Source of the DNA: Methanobacteriaceae archaeon
GTDB taxonomy: Archaea; Methanobacteriota; Methanobacteria; Methanobacteriales; Methanobacteriaceae
Length of the DNA stretch: 64,000 bases
Assembly (NCBI GenBank): GCA_030016715.1
Contig: JASEJD010000009.1
Location: forward strand, 1-64,000
Reading direction: 5' to 3'
In this document: positions 23,732 through 33,384 of the stretch, in pieces
Layout: each line of letters starts with the position of its first letter
Numbering within the stretch: position 1 is the stretch's first letter
Program-made: the position numbers and the translations under genes
The notes under the pieces: model-generated
Database searches by the model: none
What the model was told of the DNA's origin: nothing
The model's input: only the letters and a program-made list of their open reading frames with translations

Positions 23732-26700
23732 TTAAAATTTTAGTTTTCTTCTAGGTATTAAGAATCCAGCAAAGACTGTTAATGCACCTATTACTAGTGG
23801 AAGTACTGGTATTCCAGTAGGCTGCATTGGTACTCTTTTACCACCATTACCACCATTACCATTGGTTGATATTGCACATACATTTGCTGGTGTAATATCT
23901 TGTGGTGTAAGGTTATAGGTATCTGAATCTATGGTAGGAGAAATTAGGTATTTACCTGGTTTTAATAGTCTTACAATTATATTTAAGTAAGGATCTATTA
24001 TTGGTAGGTTTCCCACTTTCCAAGTAACTGTTCTGGTTGCAGCATCATAACTAGCTGTACCATATCCTGGTTCTGGGGTGGCGCTAACAAATTCCATTCC
24101 CTGAGGAACAACCCACCTTACAACTACGTTCTCAGCCATATCTGGTCCTCTATTTCCGAGTTTTAACTGGATAAGAACATTGTTTCCAATCTCAATACAT
24201 TGACTGGTGGTGTTCACCTTAATATACAGTGCTGCGGCTGGAGGTACTTTTAATATTACGGTTGATGTATCATTACTGGTATCAGGATCATATTGATCTT
24301 GATTGGTTTTTACTGCTGAATTTTCAATGAATCCGGTGGTATTCACCTTAAATGTAATATTGATTACTGCTTTATTATTTGGTGCTGTACCTGAAATTGA
24401 ACCAATCTGCCAGATACCAGATACTGGATCATATGTTCCTTGACTCAGAGTATGACTTACATATATCAGATCCAGTGCATTTTCTCTTACATCCGCTACA
24501 ACCACATTAGTTGCATTACTTGGACCTAAATTGGTTACAGTAATGGTGTGGGTAACATTCTTACCATAATTCTGAGTGGTAGGAGTAACTGCTTTAACAA
24601 CTTGTATGTCTGCACTAGCTTGTGCTTCTATTGTTTCTGAGGCCTCATTGTTGCTTGGAATTGGATCTGGTTCCTCTGCTTGTGCTATTACAGTGTTTGT
24701 TATTGATCCGGACTCTTTAACAGTTACGATTATATTAAGAGTTACTGTTTCACCGTTAGCCAGATCTCCAACCTCCCAAATATTAGATCCTTGGTTATAA
24801 TTACCTTTGCTAGGAGTTGCAGATACAAAGGTTACTTGTGGGGGTAGAATATCTGCTACCGTTACTCCAGTTGCATCGCTGGGTCCGTTATTGGTCAAAG
24901 TTACAATATAATTAATATTTTGACCTACATAAGGTGTACAATCACATACATTTTTAGTTATGCTTAAATCTGCGCTGGGTTCACCATTTACTTGAGCTAA
25001 GCCTTGATTATTGGTAGGGTTAGGATCATATTCATTTCCACTAACTGTGGCTATATTTAATATTGCTCCTTCAGTATTCACCGTTGCTTCGATTGTAAGG
25101 GTCTCTATGTCATCCTTGTTCATTTCTCCAATAGCCCATATGCCTGTAAGATTATTGTAGGTACCTTTACTTGGATTTGCAGATACAAAGCTTAATCCAA
25201 CCGGCAATAGGTCATTTACAACTACTCCCGTAGCAGCATTAGGTCCTAGGTTAGATACTGTTAATGTAAATATTACATTTTCCCCTATTAGAACTTCTAG
25301 TGGTTCGACTGTTTTGGTGATTGCTAGATCTGCAGAGGGTCTTACTTGTACTGTTGCAGCATCTGTATTATCCTCAGGGAGAGGATCATATACATCAGAT
25401 GATGCTGTTGCAATATTGGTAAATATTCCTACTTCATCTGCCCTTGCCACTATTTTCAATGTTGCAATTGCCTGATTAACCAGTGTACCAACATTCCAAA
25501 CACCAGTTCCTGAGTTGTAAGTCCCTTGGGAAGGTATGGAGTTTAAATAGGTTAATCCAGATGGTAGAATGTCATTTACCACTACATTAGTTGCTGTGTT
25601 AGGTCCTACATTTTTCAGTATGAGGTCAAATATTACAGTTTTTCCAACATCAGTAAGTGGTTGATCAACTGTTTTCTGGAGGTTAAGATCAGCGCTTGGT
25701 TGACTATTTATAGTGACAACATCCTGGTTATTGGTTAGGTTAGGATCATATTCATTTCCAGTTACTGATGCAACATTGTTTATTTGACCGGTGGCGGTTA
25801 TTGTGGCGAATAATTGTAGGGTGGCAGTTGCACCATTGTTTAAGTTGCCTATATTCCAGATCCCAGTAGCAGGGTTATAACTTCCTTGTGAAGGAGTTGC
25901 AGATACAAAACTTAGGCCCGGAGGAAGTAAGTCATTTAGAATAACACCAGTTGCATTGTTTGGTCCGTAGTTTATTACGGATATGGTAAAGTTTATGGTC
26001 TGACCAACATTAGTGCTGCAGTTACAAACCTGTTTTAGAACAGCCAGATCTGCTGTAGGATTTACAGTAACATCCACTGAAGAGGTATTATCTTCAAGGT
26101 GTGGGTCATATTCATTACCAGTCACTACACCTGTATTAGTCCAGGTGCCGGTTTGAAGTGCCCTTGCATCAATTATTAGTGTTGCAGTTGCTTTATTTGC
26201 CAGTGTTCCAACTATCCACTGGTAAGTGGTTGGGTTTAATTGGCTGAATGTCCCCTGAGATGGTGTTGCCGCTAATAGTTGGAATCCTGATGGCCAAGTA
26301 TCTGTTACTATAACTCCTGTAGCAATGTCAGGGCCATCATTTAAAACAGTGAGTGTGAATTGTACATTTTGGCCAACGTTAGTAGTTGCATTATTTACTG
26401 TCTTAAATATCGCAAGATCAGTGGTTAATTGTTCTGAACTTAAAACCACAATTGACTGGTTGTTGGTTAGGTTAGGATCTTCTTCATTTCCAGAAACATG
26501 TGCAATGTTAGTTATTTGTCCAATTTGATTTACTAAAGCAGAAAATACTAGAGTAACAGTTTCACCTACATTTAAATCTCCAATAGTCCATATACCTGTA
26601 GCAGGGTTCCATGTTCCTTTACTGGGTGTTGCTGCATTTAATGTTAAAGAACTTGCAGGTACAACCGTATCAGCCATAATAACCCCTGTGGCGGGGTTAG

Positions 26701-27973
26701 GACCATTATTTGTTACATTGATTGTGAAATTTATTGTATCCCCAACGGTGGGATTAGGATCATCTACTGTCTTGGTAACTGCTAAGTCAGCTTTGGGTAT
26801 CACTTCTACAATGTTTGATTTTCCAAAATCACTGTTGTAGTGATAACTTTGTCCACTTTTATCTGTAATTATGGCTAAAAATTCGTTAGTACCTGCTGAT
26901 AGAGCTTCAAAAATCCATACTGATACGAAATTTGTTGTTCCAGGGTTATCAAGTCTGATGTTATTTGAAGAATTAGCTCCATAGGTTACAGTGTAACTTA
27001 AAGGTTTAACCAGGGCGGGATTATATGCCATAGGTAAATCAACTATTTCATATGTTGCTGAAGCTGTGGTACTTACTACAGTCAAAGCAAAGGTTTCCCC
27101 AATTACTGGAGTTGGGTTGGTTACGGTGATGGATACAACATTATTACGGTTTTGTGATATCAAAGGCCTTACATATAACTGGCCAGTGATTGTGTCTGCA
27201 GGTGCTCCAGTATTATCTCCAGCCACAGTTATAGAGTAATTTCTGGTAGTGTTTCGGGCCGCTGCATTTCGGGTTACTTCCACTAAATAGAAAAGATCAA
27301 CCGTTGCACCAGGAGCAATATCACCTAAAAATACCGTTTGATCTTGTCCAGGTGCTAAATTTATATAAGAATTGGTTGTAGTCCATAGTAGTGTTCCAGA
27401 TACATTTTCTGCAGTGGTAGCTGCGTTGTTGGTTACACGAATCTGAATCAGGAACTGATTTGGTCCTTGGTTTACATTGTTATGATCTAGTCCAATATCA
27501 TCCCATGATCCTTTCACTAAGTTGAGTGTTCCTAACTGGAAGTTAGCTTCTCCATAAAGTTTTGGATCATTTGGATCATTAGAAGAACCTAGATTCACAT
27601 CTTTTACTGCTGAAACGTGCCCCGGGAAACTGGCAATTACTTTAAAAGATTTTTCAATGCTTTCAAAGGCCAGCTCATAGTACCCCTTTTCGTCAGTAGT
27701 GGTTGATGCAACATCACCACCACTTTGAGTTTTTACAGTTATATTTGCACCATTAAATGGTTCATTAGTCTGACAATCAGTTACAAAACCAGTTATAATA
27801 GATTGTGATGTTTCTGATATTTCAGGAGGAGGATTAGTTACTTCAACAATTTCAGAATTCAATTGATTATCGCTAACTATGCTTTCATCTGAAGGATCAG
27901 CTGCTGTTACTGCTCCGCATAGTATTATAGCTAATGTTAAGGTAGTTATAATAAATATCGCTTTCTTGTTGAT
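23732..27973 (-). CDS. Large secreted DUF11-repeat surface protein (apparent ATC start)
   Basis: About 1413 residues. Order: signal peptide (NKKAIFIITTLTLAIILCG.. ending AVTA-AD), a carboxypeptidase-regulatory-like beta-sandwich (ITGFVTDCQTNEPF), a linker domain, and eight DUF11 domains beginning ADLAVTKTV, TDLAIFKTV, ADLAVLKQV, ADLNLQKTV, ADLAITKTV, ADLSITKNV, ADIQVVKAV and AALYIKVNT. The end is a PMQPTG motif, a hydrophobic helix and the RRKLKF tail. It is likely a cell-wall adhesin. The signal peptide is in frame but has no ATG, GTG or TTG: GGAGGTGAT is 7 bases before an ATC at 27971-27973, an upstream in-frame stop excludes a longer form, and the first normal codon (TTG at 27862) lies past the signal peptide with no ribosome binding site. 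Confidence 0.85.
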   Translation of the reverse strand: MNKKAIFIITTLTLAIILCGAVTAADPSDESIVSDNQLNSEIVEVTNPPPEISETSQSIITGFVTDCQTNEPFNGANITVKTQSGGDVASTTTDEKGYYELAFESIEKSFKVIASFPGHVSAVKDVNLGSSNDPNDPKLYGEANFQLGTLNLVKGSWDDIGLDHNNVNQGPNQFLIQIRVTNNAATTAENVSGTLLWTTTNSYINLAPGQDQTVFLGDIAPGATVDLFYLVEVTRNAAARNTTRNYSITVAGDNTGAPADTITGQLYVRPLISQNRNNVVSITVTNPTPVIGETFALTVVSTTASATYEIVDLPMAYNPALVKPLSYTVTYGANSSNNIRLDNPGTTNFVSVWIFEALSAGTNEFLAIITDKSGQSYHYNSDFGKSNIVEVIPKADLAVTKTVDDPNPTVGDTINFTINVTNNGPNPATGVIMADTVVPASSLTLNAATPSKGTWNPATGIWTIGDLNVGETVTLVFSALVNQIGQITNIAHVSGNEEDPNLTNNQSIVVLSSEQLTTDLAIFKTVNNATTNVGQNVQFTLTVLNDGPDIATGVIVTDTWPSGFQLLAATPSQGTFSQLNPTTYQWIVGTLANKATATLIIDARALQTGTWTNTGVVTGNEYDPHLEDNTSSVDVTVNPTADLAVLKQVCNCSTNVGQTINFTISVINYGPNNATGVILNDLLPPGLSFVSATPSQGSYNPATGIWNIGNLNNGATATLQLFATITATGQINNVASVTGNEYDPNLTNNQDVVTINSQPSADLNLQKTVDQPLTDVGKTVIFDLILKNVGPNTATNVVVNDILPSGLTYLNSIPSQGTYNSGTGVWNVGTLVNQAIATLKIVARADEVGIFTNIATASSDVYDPLPEDNTDAATVQVRPSADLAITKTVEPLEVLIGENVIFTLTVSNLGPNAATGVVVNDLLPVGLSFVSANPSKGTYNNLTGIWAIGEMNKDDIETLTIEATVNTEGAILNIATVSGNEYDPNPTNNQGLAQVNGEPSADLSITKNVCDCTPYVGQNINYIVTLTNNGPSDATGVTVADILPPQVTFVSATPSKGNYNQGSNIWEVGDLANGETVTLNIIVTVKESGSITNTVIAQAEEPDPIPSNNEASETIEAQASADIQVVKAVTPTTQNYGKNVTHTITVTNLGPSNATNVVVADVRENALDLIYVSHTLSQGTYDPVSGIWQIGSISGTAPNNKAVINITFKVNTTGFIENSAVKTNQDQYDPDTSNDTSTVILKVPPAAALYIKVNTTSQCIEIGNNVLIQLKLGNRGPDMAENVVVRWVVPQGMEFVSATPEPGYGTASYDAATRTVTWKVGNLPIIDPYLNIIVRLLKPGKYLISPTIDSDTYNLTPQDITPANVCAISTNGNGGNGGKRVPMQPTGIPVLPLVIGALTVFAGFLIPRRKLKF

Positions 27974-28062
27974 ATTATCACCTCCTTCGAATTATTTGCG
28001 ATACATTTATATATTTATATAGAGATATATGACTCTTTTTAATTTTTTTGCTTTTCTTAATC
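27974..28062 (-). promoter_or_regulatory. TATA promoter and ribosome binding site of the surface-protein gene
   Basis: Reading the minus strand, CTATATAAATAT (28011-28022) is a good TATA box about 40 bases before the start. GGAGGTGAT lies just before the ATC start. The rest of the gap to 28321 holds the promoter of the divergent gene at 28322. Confidence 0.55.
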
Positions 28063-28078
28063 TTTTGGTTAACCAAAA
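28063..28078. promoter_or_regulatory. Perfect 16-base palindrome, candidate operator
   Basis: TTTTGGTTAACCAAAA lies in the gap between two divergent genes, about 40 bases upstream of the TATA box of the surface-protein gene. It is a plausible binding site for a dimeric regulator; the regulator is not known. Confidence 0.45.
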
Positions 28079-28321
28079 ATTATGTATAAACTAAAAAAAC
28101 CTCCATTTTATAGAAATTGAAATTATTAAAATAAATTAATTAAAACGTCTAAAAGTAGAATAATCCACAGAAACTTTAAATTTATTGATATTGTTATCGA
28201 ATCTTAAACTATGTAATTGTGATAGATAAAATCTAATTTATTTTCATTAACTTTGAATAGACAACTTGATTAATTTGATTAATAAAAATTGTAATAAATT
28301 ATTAAAGTTGAGGTGAAAGAA

Positions 28322-28993
28322 ATGGAATATGAAATTTTGTATCAACCCTCCTATGCCCTATTGAAATTAGATTTAGAAGAATCAGAACAAATTAATGCAG
28401 AAGCAGGAGCACTGGTCAGTATGTCCAGTGGAATATCAATTGAAACTGGAATGAAAGGAGGATTATTTGGTGGTTTAAAAAGAAGTTTGCTTGGTGGAGA
28501 GAGTTTTTTTATAAATAAATTCACAGCAGAATCTCCTGGGGAGATAAATATGGCCCCGCCACTGCCGGGTGATATACATGCAATTGATCTTCAAGAACAG
28601 ATGATATTCGTACAATCCGGGTCATTTATGTCGGCCACAACAGATATAGACATTGATACTAAATGGGGAGGATCTAAAACATTCTTTTCACGAGAAGGAT
28701 TATTTTTACTAAAAATTGAAGGAACCGGGAAATTATTTGCATCCAGTTTTGGTGCTATTCATCCAATTAATTTAGAAGCAGAAGAAAAATACATTGTAGA
28801 TACCGGACATATAGTTGCCTTTGAAGAGGGTGTTGGATATAATGTGAAAAAAATTGGGGGTATGAAGTCAACGTTATTCAGTGGAGAAGGATTGGTTGTA
28901 GAATTAACTGGGCCGGGAAAAGCATGGATACAATCTAGAAGTGAAGATTCCTTCTTATCATGGTTAATACCTCGTTTACCTGATAAGGGTTGA
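28322..28993 (+). CDS. AIM24/TIGR00266-family protein
   Basis: 223 residues. Family marks are an early INAEAGALVSMS, a Gly-rich GMKGGLFGGLKRSLLGGESFF, then a FVQSGSFM core and GPGKAWIQSR near the end. It is a conserved beta-rich fold of unknown function in bacteria and archaea, related to mitochondrial AIM24. ATG 28322 is chosen because GAGGTGA (28309-28315) lies before it; an in-frame GTG at 28313 is part of that site. Confidence 0.9.
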   Translation: MEYEILYQPSYALLKLDLEESEQINAEAGALVSMSSGISIETGMKGGLFGGLKRSLLGGESFFINKFTAESPGEINMAPPLPGDIHAIDLQEQMIFVQSGSFMSATTDIDIDTKWGGSKTFFSREGLFLLKIEGTGKLFASSFGAIHPINLEAEEKYIVDTGHIVAFEEGVGYNVKKIGGMKSTLFSGEGLVVELTGPGKAWIQSRSEDSFLSWLIPRLPDKG

Positions 28994-29115
28994 TCAAAAT
29001 GTTTTATCCATTTTTTTATTATTCAGTAATTTAAATTTTATATTAATTTTAATCAATCAAGATTTATATTAATTTTTACATATAATTAATTAATTTTAGA
29101 ATTGGAGGGAATTAA

Positions 29116-29439
29116 ATGGTTTATTGTCCAAAATGTGGTAAAAAAAATGAAGAAGATGCAGATTATTGTTCTAAGTGTGGCTATAATTTGGGTAAAAAAT
29201 GGAAAAAACGTAAACATGATGATTGCTTTAATGAATCTGATGATATTAATGAGGAATGTTTTGGAGTTCCCCATGGTGGTTTAATTGTTGGTATAATGTT
29301 TGGTATTATATTGATTCTTCTAGGTGTTTCAGCTGCCTTTGGAATAGATCTGGGAAGATATATTGGTCCGCTGGTAATGGTGGTAATTGGTGCTCTAATA
29401 ATTACCGGAGCATATTTAGCTTATAAAAGAAGAACATGA
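29116..29439 (+). CDS. Zinc-ribbon membrane protein
   Basis: 107 residues. An N-terminal zinc ribbon (CPKCG, 11 residues, CSKCG) is followed by a charged linker and two membrane helices (about 57-77 and 82-102). Typical small membrane proteins of this type have no assigned role. GGAGGGAATTAA precedes the ATG. It converges with the gene at 29440, whose stop abuts its own. Confidence 0.8.
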   Translation: MVYCPKCGKKNEEDADYCSKCGYNLGKKWKKRKHDDCFNESDDINEECFGVPHGGLIVGIMFGIILILLGVSAAFGIDLGRYIGPLVMVVIGALIITGAYLAYKRRT

Positions 29440-30174
29440 TTAATGAAAAGGAATATTACAGTCCTTTAGATCACAATAATTACAAATAATTTTATGTTTA
29501 TACCTTGAAATAGAAGTTCGCGTTAAAATAACCACAAATAACAAAACAGTTACATAAAAATATAAAAACAGGTTATTATAAGCCATTATGACTGATATAA
29601 ATATTAGGCAATAACTAAAAACAAAGATTATGTTTAAAAAAAACTTTAGAATATTTTTGGATTGTCTGATTGACATGAAATAAGTTAAAGTAACCAATTG
29701 AGTAATGAAACCCATATAAAATATGATATTAAAATAATTAAGTGGAATTATACGTGAAAATCCTATTAAAACCATGATAATAGAAATAAATCCCCCAGTT
29801 ACCAGTCCCGTGCACCCGGCACAATAGATATTGTGATTATAATGGAAAATATGGTCATTAAACTTTTCACAGTTAGGATGGTGTCCCTCCATTTTCATGA
29901 CATTGATTTCTTTATTTTCTAAAATTCCTTTTTTAGAATTATTTTTTTTATAAATTCGAATTGTACATTTAGAGGGAAATAATCCTGCAATGATGCCCAT
30001 TACACATATAATGGCAAAAAGAAATAAAAAAAGGTTTTGAATCTCTATATTTGATGATTGGGCATGATAATTTGTATTTAAGATTAAAGCTAAAATAATT
30101 AATCCCGATATACTTAAAGAAAAGAAATATATTGCTGATGTAACTGAATTATTTTTATTAGTTTTTTTGTCCAT
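29440..30174 (-). CDS. Polytopic membrane protein with Cys/His motif
   Basis: About 244 residues and six or more membrane helices. A conserved cytoplasmic segment holds EGHHPNCEKFNDH and YCAGCTGLVTGG, and a C-terminal CNYCDLKDC follows; these could bind a metal. It resembles DUF2085-like proteins, whose role is unknown. The ATG at 30174 overlaps the stop of the radical SAM gene by one base (TGATG), so the pair is translationally coupled; TTG 30177 is an alternative. Confidence 0.75.
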   Translation of the reverse strand: MDKKTNKNNSVTSAIYFFSLSISGLIILALILNTNYHAQSSNIEIQNLFLFLFAIICVMGIIAGLFPSKCTIRIYKKNNSKKGILENKEINVMKMEGHHPNCEKFNDHIFHYNHNIYCAGCTGLVTGGFISIIMVLIGFSRIIPLNYFNIIFYMGFITQLVTLTYFMSIRQSKNILKFFLNIIFVFSYCLIFISVIMAYNNLFLYFYVTVLLFVVILTRTSISRYKHKIICNYCDLKDCNIPFH

Positions 30175-31598
30175 CAAAAGAGGTCCCTCAAAGATTTAAG
30201 AAGGCCTTGACTAGCCATGTATCGGTAAGTTGTTCTCTTGAAAGCATTTCTAGAAAATATACCCTTTAAACGGCGCCCCATACTACCATAAAAATTTTTA
30301 TAACATTCATAGAGTTCTTTTTGAACTTCTAATCTAGATAGATGTTGGGTGGACATAACTGCATGGGCCATGTCATAGTTAGCCCAGTTAGTATCTTCGA
30401 TCCATCCATTTTTAGTCGCCTCTTCAAAGAGAATTGTGCCTGGAAAAGGAGTTAAGATCATGAATATGGCTAGATCTGGATCCACAAAATCCACAAAATC
30501 CCTAAGTTCATTTATAGATTGTTGAGAGTCGTTTCTATCACCAATTATGAAGGTTCCCTGTGAGAATATGTCATTTTCCTTTAATAAGTCCATTGCTATT
30601 CTTGCATCGGAAGGTTTGGTCCTTTTTCTGAAAGCATCTAATGTAACAGTATCATGGCGTTCCAATCCAGCCATTATCCATAAATTTCCACTTTTCCGCA
30701 TTTTTGGGAGAATCTTATCATATTTAATAATATCATCACACCGGGCTTGGGCAAACCACATTATTTCATCATCTTTATATCCTCGATTAATTATCTCTTG
30801 GGCTATGGAATCAACCCGGGACTTGTTACCAAGGGTATCATCAGTCAGCCAGAGAAAACTACTCCCATAATCCATATAGAGTCTTTCCATCTCATAAGCA
30901 ATTCTTTCAGGAGACTTTGTTCTCCACTTACCTTGCCAGTGCTTCCATTGGGAACAGAAAGTGCACTGATAGTTACAACCCCTAGATGCCTCCACAAGAG
31001 CATATCCAGCATCACCAGCCATCATCTTAAAGTTATATTTTTTCACATGATCTTCCACAAAATGATAACCAGGTAAGGGCAATATATCTAGATCAGGAAT
31101 CAATGGCCGGGACAGATTATGGATAATCTCTCCTTCATGATTGAATGATAATCCTTTAACCTTATTTAACGGTTTTTTTTCAATCAAAGATTTTATTAAT
31201 TCATTTAAAGTTTCCTCACCCTCTCCACGGATAACGTAATCTATCTCTGGATATTTTTTCAAACTTTCATCTGCGAGTGCAGTGAAATGTTGTCCACCTA
31301 CCACTGTTTTAACATTATTATCAAAATTCTTTGCAATTTCCAGAGTTCTGAGAACTGAATAAGTATTGCAAGTGGCTAAAGCACTAGAAATTACTACTTC
31401 CGGATTAAAATCAGCAATCTTGTCCACTAAATCATGCCAGTCAACTTGTTCTACTTGACAGTCTAAAACTTGAATATCTAGATTTGGATTTTTTTCCTCC
31501 AAAAATGCTGCGAGTTGCAATATTCCTAGAGGTGGAGGTAAATATTCTCCCATTACAAACCAAGCATCTTTTGGAGGTTCTATAAGCATTATTTTCAT
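30174..31598 (-). CDS. B12-binding radical SAM protein
   Basis: 474 residues. An N-terminal cobalamin-binding-like domain (residues about 1-140, with PPLGILQLAAFLE and VVGGQHFTALAD) precedes the radical SAM motif C208-x3-C212-x2-C215 (SRGCNYQCTFCSQ). The layout is that of BchE/PhpK-type methylases and cyclases. AGGGGAAT precedes the ATG. The coupled membrane protein downstream suggests a lipid or membrane substrate, which is inference only. Confidence 0.88.
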   Translation of the reverse strand: MKIMLIEPPKDAWFVMGEYLPPPLGILQLAAFLEEKNPNLDIQVLDCQVEQVDWHDLVDKIADFNPEVVISSALATCNTYSVLRTLEIAKNFDNNVKTVVGGQHFTALADESLKKYPEIDYVIRGEGEETLNELIKSLIEKKPLNKVKGLSFNHEGEIIHNLSRPLIPDLDILPLPGYHFVEDHVKKYNFKMMAGDAGYALVEASRGCNYQCTFCSQWKHWQGKWRTKSPERIAYEMERLYMDYGSSFLWLTDDTLGNKSRVDSIAQEIINRGYKDDEIMWFAQARCDDIIKYDKILPKMRKSGNLWIMAGLERHDTVTLDAFRKRTKPSDARIAMDLLKENDIFSQGTFIIGDRNDSQQSINELRDFVDFVDPDLAIFMILTPFPGTILFEEATKNGWIEDTNWANYDMAHAVMSTQHLSRLEVQKELYECYKNFYGSMGRRLKGIFSRNAFKRTTYRYMASQGLLKSLRDLF

Positions 31599-31709
31599 TA
31601 AATTCCCCCTATAATCTTAAACTTTTAGAAAAATACTTTTTAATCTGTTTACATATATCTGATAAACTTTTATATAACTTTTGAAAAAGTTAATATTGCT
31701 GGTGTTATT

Positions 31710-32213
31710 ATGTCAAAAAAACAAAATAAAATAGATTTAGTGGGTATTTTAAGTTTTGGATTTTTCATATTACTAATTGGAATTCTATTTGTATTTATTC
31801 CAGGTTTATCTGCCAGCATTTCTAATTTTTTTGCCGAACTTAACATAACAGCAATTTCTTCCAATAATTTTACTGAATTTCCTTCAAATATTTATGTTCC
31901 TACTCCAACTGGTTTTTATCCAGAATTTTACAATGCTTTATTTCAATTCTGCATAATATTCGGTTTTTTCCAAATTTTTGCATTAATTCTGCGATATTTA
32001 ATTAATGACTATGTGAACCGAAAAGTTGGAAATTTCACTGATATTCTGTTTTGGTTTGGTGCCGCCTACTTAGTATATATATTTCTGAATAATCAAATTA
32101 GTTGGATAGTATTTTTAGGATTTTTAGTTATTTTGCTAGGTTTAAAAATTGTTCTAAGTAATTCTATTAATCTTATAATTAACTTAAGAAAGAATAGAGA
32201 AGAGAATAATTAA
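31710..32213 (+). CDS. Membrane protein of unknown function
   Basis: 167 residues with about four membrane helices (12-35, 65-95, 105-125, 130-155), an outside loop rich in Asn/Thr/Pro and a charged C-terminal tail. I do not recognise the family. GGTGTTA precedes the ATG. It lies 117 bases before the frameshifted BASS gene. Confidence 0.6.
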   Translation: MSKKQNKIDLVGILSFGFFILLIGILFVFIPGLSASISNFFAELNITAISSNNFTEFPSNIYVPTPTGFYPEFYNALFQFCIIFGFFQIFALILRYLINDYVNRKVGNFTDILFWFGAAYLVYIFLNNQISWIVFLGFLVILLGLKIVLSNSINLIINLRKNREENN

Positions 32214-32330
32214 TAATGTTAATTTAAAATCAATTTAAAATGTTATAATTCCTATAAAATTTTTTTATATCTAATTTTTATATCCAGTATTAAACAGTAA
32301 AATAAATAGTATTAAGAGTGGTGATCTTAA

Positions 32331-33184
32331 ATGGAAGTTATACTTCAACAGTTTTCTAATCTGAGCATTTTAATTTATATTATTTCAACAATGTTATCTA
32401 TGGGCTCAATTTTTTTCCAAAACAGTTTATAGAACCCTTAAAAGATAAAAAACTTATAATTAAATCTTTAACTGCGAATTTCATAATTGTACCTCTCTTA
32501 ACCTATATCATATTACAAATAATCCCTCTTCAGGCCAGGTCTGGCTATTGGACTGGTTTTAATGGCTGCTGGAGCAGGATCGCCTTTTATGCTTAAATTA
32601 ATCCAATTTATGAAAGCAGATATTGCATTTGCAGTAGGGCTAATGCTAATATTATCCACCGTGACTTTAATCTATCTGCCATTTGTACTTTCTTTTCTTC
32701 TACCCCATGTTTCCGTGAACACGGCATCTATAGCTGTTTCATTATTGATCTTAATATTTCTACCATTAATCAGTGGAACATTAATAAAATGGAGATATAA
32801 TAAGCTGGCTAAAGTAATAAAACCCACCTTTAATCAGATATCTAACATATTCCTATTTGTAGTAGTTATTCTTTATCTGGGTCTTAATTATCAGGACTTT
32901 TTATCAGTATTTGGTACAGGAGCATTAGTAGCTTCTGTAACTTTTATATTAGCTTCTTTTTCAATTGGATATTTAATGGGTGGCCCTTCTAAAAATACAA
33001 AAACAGTTCTGGGTATTGGTACTGCTATGAGAAACTCATCGGCTGCTTTGTAGTCGCTCTAGCTAACTTCAGTGCAGATTACGATGTAATGGCTATGATT
33101 ATAGTTATTTATTCATTGAGTATAATCATGATGATGTTAATCTCTGTAGAGATTGGTAAAAGAACAGGGCCCCCCGAAAGATAA
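32331..33184 (+). pseudogene. BASS-type (bile acid:sodium symporter) transporter, three frameshifts
   Basis: A perfect GGTGATC site (32320-32326) precedes ATG 32331. Conceptual joining of three frames gives one transporter of about 280 residues: MEVILQQF..MGSIF, then FPKQFIEPLKD.., then GLAIGLVLMAAGAGSPFML.. to RNSSAA, then FVALANFSADYD.. ending GPPER. Frame is lost at a T7 run (32410-32416), again between about 32530 and 32540, and at a TTT in GCTTTG (33047-33049). Each is a one-base loss. It is either a recent pseudogene or an assembly artefact at homopolymers. Confidence 0.8.
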
Positions 33185-33384
33185 TTTATAGATTAATTTT
33201 AGAACAATTTAACCCAATATTTATCAATAATATTTTTTTAGTTTATAATATGATATTAAAGCCAAATATTTTTTTATTATAGTTTGAAACTTTAAGAAAT
33301 AATTTATGTTGAAAAAGTATTAATATTAAATATTAGTAATACCATAATAATGTAAGATTAGAAACTATTTTAATTGGTGATTTG

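Noticed and set aside
23732-27973. Many direct repeats, considered as CRISPR or satellite DNA
   Set aside because: The repeats are diverged coding DUF11 domains of about 110-120 residues in one frame, not short identical repeats with spacers.
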